From assembly GCA_023388075.1 (NCBI GenBank), contig JAEWGX010000116.1:1-44942 (forward strand): a stretch of DNA of 44,942 nucleotides. Direction: 5' to 3'. This document shows positions 39,166 through 44,942 of the stretch, in pieces. The DNA is from Pseudomonadota bacterium (GTDB lineage Bacteria; Pseudomonadota; Gammaproteobacteria; Burkholderiales; Burkholderiaceae_E). The position numbers were made by a program, and so were the translations under genes. The notes under the pieces are model-generated. The model was not told the origin of the DNA. It ran no database searches and saw only the letters and a program-made list of their open reading frames with translations. The number at the start of each line of letters is the position of its first letter. Position 1 is the first letter of the stretch.

Positions 39166-39756
39166 TCACAGGATCCGGCACGCCTCGTCGAAGGAGAGGC
39201 GCGGCAGGCGGCGCAGCACCTTGGCGGGATCGCCTACCCCGATGTTGCACAGGAAGTTGGACTTCAAGGTGCCTTCCGGGAAGAACTCGCGGTCCACCGC
39301 GGCATTGTCGAAGCCGGACATCGGGCCCGCGCCGAGGCCCAAGGCGCGGATCGCCATGATCAGGTACGCGCCGCCGAGCGTACCGTTGCGGAAGGCGACC
39401 GTCTGGCGCTTGGCCGCGTTCTGCTCGCCGGCGAAGCCATCCTTCATCTCCGGCTTGTGCGGGAACACCTTGGGGATCTGCTCGTGGAACTCGAGGTCGT
39501 AGGCCACGATCGCGGTCACCGGGGCGGACATCGTCTTCTCCAGGTTGCCCGGCGTGAGCGCGGGCCGCAGGCGCTCCTTGGCTTCGCGGCTGCGCAGGAA
39601 GACGAATCGGGCGGGCTGCGTGTTGCCGGCAGTCGGCCCCATCGAGGCGAGCTCGTAGATCTGGCGGAGCTGCTCGTCGGTCACGGGCTGGTCGAGCCAG
39701 CCGTTCTGGGTCCGGGCTTCGAGGAAAAGTGCGTCGCGCGCTGCGAGGTCGATCAT
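39166..39756 (-). CDS. Nitroreductase-family protein, RutE/HadB-like
   Basis: 196 residues. FMN-binding regions typical of the malonic-semialdehyde reductase (RutE) subgroup are visible: ASMGPTAGNTQPARFVFL near the N-terminus, NGTLGGAYLIMAIRALGLGAGPMSGFDNAAVD, and NFLCNIGVGD. The family reduces small aldehydes or nitro groups with NAD(P)H. The start at MIDLAARDALFLEARTQNGWLDQPV is family-typical. It follows pcaF by 23 bases on the same strand, so it is probably part of the pca transcript, an unusual companion for the beta-ketoadipate genes. Confidence 0.88.
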   Translation of the reverse strand: MIDLAARDALFLEARTQNGWLDQPVTDEQLRQIYELASMGPTAGNTQPARFVFLRSREAKERLRPALTPGNLEKTMSAPVTAIVAYDLEFHEQIPKVFPHKPEMKDGFAGEQNAAKRQTVAFRNGTLGGAYLIMAIRALGLGAGPMSGFDNAAVDREFFPEGTLKSNFLCNIGVGDPAKVLRRLPRLSFDEACRIL

Positions 39757-39779
39757 CGATCCGGTTCCTGTACCCATCC

Positions 39780-40982
<1,203 letters not shown>

Positions 40983-41043
40983 TGGAATCTCCAGTATCGA
41001 TGGCAGGCGGGAAAGCGCCTCGGCGCCCGCGGGCCGGGCTTGC

Positions 41044-41697
41044 TCAGCCGGCCCGCCCGAGCGGTGCGCCGGTCATCTCGCGCAACTGCTCGAAGTCCAG
41101 GCCGTCGACCCATTCGACCGCCACCAGGCCCGCGGGGGTGATGTCGATGACGGCGTGGTCCGTATAGATCCGGCTCACGCAGCCGATGCCCGTGAGTGGA
41201 TAGGTGCAGCGCTCGACGATCTTCGGCTCGCCCTCGCGGGTGCAGTGCTCCATCAGCACGACGGTCTTCTTCGCGCCGATGGCGAGGTCCATCGCCCCGC
41301 CCACCGCCGGGATCGCATCGGGCGCGCCGGTGTGCCAGTTGGCAAGGTCGCCGGTCTTCGAGACCTGGAACGCCCCGAGCACGCAGAAATCGAGGTGTCC
41401 GCCCCGCATCATCCCGAACGAGTCGGCATGATGGAAGTACGAGCCGCCCGGCAGCAGCGTCACCGGCTGCTTGCCGGCATTGATCAGGTCCTCGTCCTCC
41501 TCGCCTTCCGGTGGCGCGGGGCCCATGCCGAGCACGCCGTTCTCGGAATGCAGGATGATCTCGCGATCGGCCGGAAGGTGGTTGCCCACGCGGGTCGGCA
41601 GGCCGATGCCGAGGTTGACGACCGCGCCGTCCGGGATGTCCCGCGCGAGCCGCGCCGCCATCTGGTCGCGCGTCAGGCGCTTGTAGCCGCTACTCAT
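41044..41697 (-). CDS. pcaJ: 3-oxoadipate CoA-transferase subunit B
   Basis: 217 residues. The catalytic glutamate is Glu52 in HSENGVLGMGP, within the class I CoA-transferase B subunit fold (MAARLARDIPDGAVVNLGIGLPTRV ... FFHH-like SYFHHADSFGMMRGGHLD ... GAMDLAIGAKKTVVLMEH). With subunit A it moves CoA from succinyl-CoA to beta-ketoadipate. The ATG overlaps the pcaI stop by four bases. An acetoacetate CoA-transferase is the main alternative, but linkage to pcaF favours PcaJ. Confidence 0.92.
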   Translation of the reverse strand: MSSGYKRLTRDQMAARLARDIPDGAVVNLGIGLPTRVGNHLPADREIILHSENGVLGMGPAPPEGEEDEDLINAGKQPVTLLPGGSYFHHADSFGMMRGGHLDFCVLGAFQVSKTGDLANWHTGAPDAIPAVGGAMDLAIGAKKTVVLMEHCTREGEPKIVERCTYPLTGIGCVSRIYTDHAVIDITPAGLVAVEWVDGLDFEQLREMTGAPLGRAG

Positions 41698-42368
41698 CGT
41701 GACTTCTCCTCGACCTTCACCACCCGCTGAACGTGGATGCCGGGGGTGACGACGCTCTCCGGGTCGAGCTCGCCCAGCTCCACGATCTCGCTCACCTGCA
41801 CGACGGCGCAGCCCGCGGCTGTTGCCATGATCGGCCCGAAGTTTCGCGCCGTCTTGCGATAGACCAGGTTGCCCCAGCGGTCCGCCTTCAGCGCCTTGAC
41901 CAGCGCGAAATCGGCGTGGATCGGGTACTCCAGGACGTAGTCGCGGCCATTGATGCGGCGGGTCTCCTTGCCTTCGGCGAGCTGCGTGCCGAAGCCCGTG
42001 GGCGTGAAGAACCCCCCGATGCCGGCGCCGGCCGCGCGGATGCGCTCGGCCAGGTTGCCCTGCGGCACCAGCTCCAGCTCGATCTCGCCCGCGTGGTAGA
42101 GCGCGTCGAAGACGTAGGAATCGGTCTGGCGCGGGAACGAGCAGATGATCTTGCGCACCCGCCGCGCCTTGAGCAGCGCCGCGAGGCCGGTATCGCCGTT
42201 GCCGGCGTTGTTGTTGACGATGGTGAGGTCGCGCGCGCCCTGCGCGATCAGCGCGTCGATCAGCGCGGCCGGCATGCCGGCAAGCCCGAAGCCGCCGATC
42301 ATGACGGTGGCGCCGTCATGGATGCCGGCCACCGCCGCTTCCACGCTGGGCACTATCTTGTCGATCAT
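41694..42368 (-). CDS. pcaI: 3-oxoadipate CoA-transferase subunit A
   Basis: 224 residues. Family marks: VMIGGFGLAGMPAALIDALIAQGARDLTIVNNNAG, LVPQGNLAERIRAAGAGIGGFFTPTGFGT and DYVLEYPIHADFALVKALKADRWGNLVYRKTARNF. First gene of the operon pcaI-pcaJ-pcaF-nitroreductase. I took the ATG of MIDKIVPSVEAAV; the longer frame to 42521 crosses the promoter region of the divergent EamA gene and is not family-like. Confidence 0.93.
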   Translation of the reverse strand: MIDKIVPSVEAAVAGIHDGATVMIGGFGLAGMPAALIDALIAQGARDLTIVNNNAGNGDTGLAALLKARRVRKIICSFPRQTDSYVFDALYHAGEIELELVPQGNLAERIRAAGAGIGGFFTPTGFGTQLAEGKETRRINGRDYVLEYPIHADFALVKALKADRWGNLVYRKTARNFGPIMATAAGCAVVQVSEIVELGELDPESVVTPGIHVQRVVKVEEKSR

Positions 42369-42474
42369 GGTCGTCCTGGCCGGTTGAGCCCGGCCGTTCG
42401 AGGAACCGTTGCGTGCGCGATCCGCGCCGCCGCGGCTGGGTGAAGTCCCACCGGGCATTACAGCCGCCGCTGCC

Positions 42475-42510
42475 GGACGTGTCAAATCACGTCCCTCGTG
42501 CCCGTACAAT
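42475..42510 (+). promoter_or_regulatory. EamA promoter with overlapping palindrome
   Basis: GGACGTG-TCAAAT-CACGTCC is a perfect 7+7 inverted repeat (42475-42494), followed by a good -10 box TACAAT (42505-42510), ten bases before the ATG. The palindrome covers the -35 position, so a repressor bound there would block the gene. It also lies in the shared region with the divergent pcaI gene, so the regulator could be a pca-pathway one. Inference from position only. Confidence 0.5.
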
Positions 42511-42519
42511 CGCGCTCCC

Positions 42520-43413
42520 ATGCCGGCCGAGTCCCGCCAGCGCCTCGCGCAGGCTCTCCTCTACCTCACGCCCCTGCTGTGGAGCGCCAACTACATCGGC
42601 GCGCGCGCCGCGGTCGACGTGATCGCGCCTCACCAGCTCGCATTCGCCCGCTGGGCGGTAGCCTTCCTGGTCATGCTGCCGCCGGCGCTCCCGGCCCTGC
42701 GCCGGACCTGGCCCCGGTGGCGGCGCGAGTGGAAGGCGATGCTGCTGCTGGGCGCGCTCGGCATGTGGATCTGCGGCGCGTTCGTCTACATCGGCGCGCG
42801 CACCACCCCGGCGGTCAACATCGGCCTGATCTACGCACTCGCGCCGGTCCTGATCGCGATCCTGTCGGTTCGGCTGCTCGGCGAGCGCCTGCGGGGGGTG
42901 CAGATCGCCGGCGCGGCCGTGGCGATCGTCGGCGTGGCGGTGATCCTGTTCAAGGGGTCGCTCGCCGACCTGCTCGCGATCGAGCTCACGGTGGGCGACC
43001 TGTGGATCGCGGTCGCCATGCTCTCGTGGACCGCCTACTCGGTGCTGCTCAAGCGGATACCCAGCGTGCTGGACTCCTTCGCCCGCCAGGCCGTGATCAC
43101 GTTCGCCGGGCTGGTGGTGCTGCTCCCCTTCACCGCCGTCGAGGTGGCGGTGCAGGGAATCGCGCCGCTCACCTGGGAAGTGATCGGGCTGGTGCTGCTG
43201 GTCGCGCTGCTGCCGGGCTTCGGTGCCTACCAGGCATACGCCTACGTGCAGCGCGAGCTGGGCGCCGCCCGCACCGGCCTCATCCTCTACCTGGGCCCGA
43301 TCTACGCGGCGCTGGTCGCGTGGGCGCTGCTCGGCGAGCAGCCGCAGTGGTTCCACGTGGCGGGTGCGGCGCTCATCCTGCCCGGGATCTGGCTTGCGAC
43401 CCGGACGAAGTGA
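42520..43413 (+). CDS. EamA/DMT-family permease
   Basis: 297 residues, ten helices in two EamA repeats: LYLTPLLWSANYIGARAAVDVIAPHQLAFARW at the start and LWIAVAMLSWTAYSVLLKRIPSVLDSFARQ in the second half, with the conserved LGEQPQWFHVAGAALILPGIWLA end. Export of a small metabolite is the family role; substrate unknown. The predicted transcript start is within a few bases of the ATG, and there is no ribosome site, so translation may be leaderless. Its TGA abuts the stop of the convergent AmpG-like gene with no base between. Confidence 0.9.
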   Translation: MPAESRQRLAQALLYLTPLLWSANYIGARAAVDVIAPHQLAFARWAVAFLVMLPPALPALRRTWPRWRREWKAMLLLGALGMWICGAFVYIGARTTPAVNIGLIYALAPVLIAILSVRLLGERLRGVQIAGAAVAIVGVAVILFKGSLADLLAIELTVGDLWIAVAMLSWTAYSVLLKRIPSVLDSFARQAVITFAGLVVLLPFTAVEVAVQGIAPLTWEVIGLVLLVALLPGFGAYQAYAYVQRELGAARTGLILYLGPIYAALVAWALLGEQPQWFHVAGAALILPGIWLATRTK

Positions 43414-44916
43414 TCAGTCGTCCAGCGGCGCGCCCAGCTTCACCGACCCGAGCGCGCGCACGTCCTCGCGCAGCCACCAGAGCAGCACCAGGCCCGGCAG
43501 CGCCGTGACGACGGTCAGCATGAAGAACAGCGGCCAGCCGAAGCTCTCCACCATCACGCCGGAGGCCGGGCCGACGTAGACCCGGCCCACGGCGGCCAGT
43601 GCCGAGAGCAGCGCGTACTGCGCGGCGGAGTAGCGCATGTCGGTGAGCGCCATCAGGAACGCCACGAAGGCGGCGGTGCCGAGGCCGCCGCAGAGGTTCT
43701 CGACGCCGATCGCCGCCGCCATCAGCGCATGGCTCTTGGGCAGGACGGCGAGCAGCCAGTAGCCGAAGTTGGACACCGCCTGCAGGATGCCGAAGAGCAT
43801 CAGCGCGTTGTAGAGCGGTCGGCTGGAGAGCCAGGCGCCGCCCGCGAGCGCGCCGATGATGGTCGCGACGAGGCCGAGCCCCTTGTTGATCGCGCCGACC
43901 TCGGTCTGCGTAAAGCCCACGCCCCGCAGCAGGAACGAGGTGGTGAGGCTGCCGGCGAATGCGTCGCCCAGCTTGTAGAGGACGATCAGCAGCAGAAGCA
44001 GCACGGCATGCCGGCGCGAGAAGAATGCGTCCCACGGCGCGAGGAAGCTGGGAAAGCCGACCTTGCGCGCCGCAAGGATCGCGGCAAGCCCGGTGACCAC
44101 CATCGCCAGCGTCTCGACGGCCAGCACCCCGAAACGGGAAGCGCCGTCGAGCGGCAGCCAGCGCATGGCCTGAGAGAGCGCGAACCAGGTGCCTGCGCCG
44201 ACCGCGATCATCACCACGAAGCCGAGCCACTCCGCCCGCGCGGAGCTCAGCAGCCTCTGGGCATCCGGGATGCGCGGACAGAAGAGCGTCACCGTGGCCA
44301 GCAGCAGGAAGATCGCGCCCATCAGCCGGTAGGTGCCCGGCCAGCCCAGCCACTGGTCCGCCACGATCAGCGCCGCGCCGCCGGAAACCAGCATGGCGAG
44401 GCGGTACCCGAGAACCGAGACCGCCGCGCCGGCGCCGCGCTCTTCCGGGCTCAGCAGGTCGGCGCGATAGGCATCGAAGACGATGTCCTGGGACGCGGAG
44501 AGGAAGGCGATCGCCACCGCAAGCGCCGCCATCGCCTCGACCGAGGCCGCCGGATCGGTGCGCGCCATCAGGAAGCAGCCGGCCGCCAGCAGCAACTGGA
44601 ACGCGAAGATCCAGGCCCGGCGACGGCCGAGCCAGCGCGGCTCGAACCGGTCCAGCAGCGGCGCCCAGACGAACTTGAAGGTGTAGGGCAGGCCCACCAG
44701 CGCGAAGTAGCCGATGGTCTTGATGCTGATGCCTTCCACCGTGAGCCAGGCCTGCAGCGCCCCGGCGGTGAGCGCGAGCGGCAAGCCGCTCGAGAAGCCG
44801 AGCAGCAGCATCGCGGCGATGCGGCGCGAGGCGAAGACCTGGCCGTAGGTCTGCCACAGGCTTGGCGAGCGGCTCGTCGCCGCTCCGCCGTCCACCGCCA
44901 CGTTCGCGTCTGACAT
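43414..44916 (-). CDS. ampG: AmpG-like muropeptide MFS permease
   Basis: 500 residues, about fourteen hydrophobic segments. AmpG-type motifs: LLLGFSSGLPLALTAGALQAWLT, LVGLPYTFKFVWAPLLDRF, SASQDIVFDAYRADLL, YKLGDAFAGSLTTSFLLRGVGFTQTEVG and VGRVYVGPASGVMVES. AmpG imports anhydro-muropeptides from peptidoglycan turnover and, in species with an inducible beta-lactamase, influences its induction. No ampR/ampC/ampD gene is in the window. A 20-residue hydrophilic leader precedes the first helix. The stop is adjacent to the stop of the EamA gene. Confidence 0.9.
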   Translation of the reverse strand: MSDANVAVDGGAATSRSPSLWQTYGQVFASRRIAAMLLLGFSSGLPLALTAGALQAWLTVEGISIKTIGYFALVGLPYTFKFVWAPLLDRFEPRWLGRRRAWIFAFQLLLAAGCFLMARTDPAASVEAMAALAVAIAFLSASQDIVFDAYRADLLSPEERGAGAAVSVLGYRLAMLVSGGAALIVADQWLGWPGTYRLMGAIFLLLATVTLFCPRIPDAQRLLSSARAEWLGFVVMIAVGAGTWFALSQAMRWLPLDGASRFGVLAVETLAMVVTGLAAILAARKVGFPSFLAPWDAFFSRRHAVLLLLLIVLYKLGDAFAGSLTTSFLLRGVGFTQTEVGAINKGLGLVATIIGALAGGAWLSSRPLYNALMLFGILQAVSNFGYWLLAVLPKSHALMAAAIGVENLCGGLGTAAFVAFLMALTDMRYSAAQYALLSALAAVGRVYVGPASGVMVESFGWPLFFMLTVVTALPGLVLLWWLREDVRALGSVKLGAPLDD

Positions 44917-44942
44917 CGCGGGCAGTGTAGCAGCGGGCTTCC

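Overview
The window is about 70% G+C, densely coded chromosomal DNA. The gene families (DUF2917, a QueH-type queuosine enzyme, an imelysin locus, pca and hpa aromatic catabolism genes, YqjD/YqjE-type membrane proteins) suggest a betaproteobacterium, most likely Burkholderiales. That placement is inference. No rRNA, tRNA, CRISPR array, insertion sequence or prophage was seen.

Layout. 1-2840: SbcCD-like exonuclease/ATPase operon, with the ATPase running off the left edge. 3064-6348: ZIP metal transporter, a divergent ArsR/AHSA1 pair sharing a palindromic operator, queH and an overlapping serine esterase. 6364-14203: orphan OmpR-type regulator, putative di-iron protein, MFS permease, two related GNAT acetyltransferases flanking a hybrid PAS histidine kinase, and DUF2917. 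14169-18706: imelysin-like protein preceded by the eroded tail of a di-heme oxidoreductase gene and a Fur-box-like palindrome, then a PtsI-like enzyme I and an EamA permease. 18744-21056: an ECF41-type sigma factor with its own consensus-like promoter, divergent from an atypical Nramp-family transporter. 21247-24975: hpaF-hpaD-hpaE plus a 3-hydroxyisobutyrate dehydrogenase-family reductase. 25064-27841: Ku with a Lys/Ser/Ala repeat tail, a PQ-loop protein and topoisomerase IB. 38028-42368: TauE/SafE permease, nitroreductase and pcaF-pcaJ-pcaI. 42520-44916: EamA permease and an AmpG-like permease.

The most unusual part is 27911-36464. It encodes a divergent sigma-54 factor (RpoN paralogue), an NtrC-type sigma-54 activator, a single-domain response regulator, a histidine-kinase-derived protein with an intact H-box but no recognisable ATP site, a ferritin-like protein, a YqjD/YqjE/YqjK-like membrane operon, a DUF1328 membrane peptide and a 46-residue proline-rich peptide. 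Six non-coding segments in this region carry a full -24/-12 core (GGCA-N6-TTGC). Five sit 20 to 70 bases before a start codon in the right orientation. The sixth, the best match to the consensus, faces a 57-base stretch ending in a strong intrinsic terminator, which suggests a sigma-54-dependent small RNA. A seventh, near-perfect match lies before the sigma-54 gene itself. I read this as a self-contained alternative sigma-54 regulon, probably for an envelope/iron/oxidative stress response driven by a phosphorelay. The parts are seen in the sequence; the circuit is inferred.
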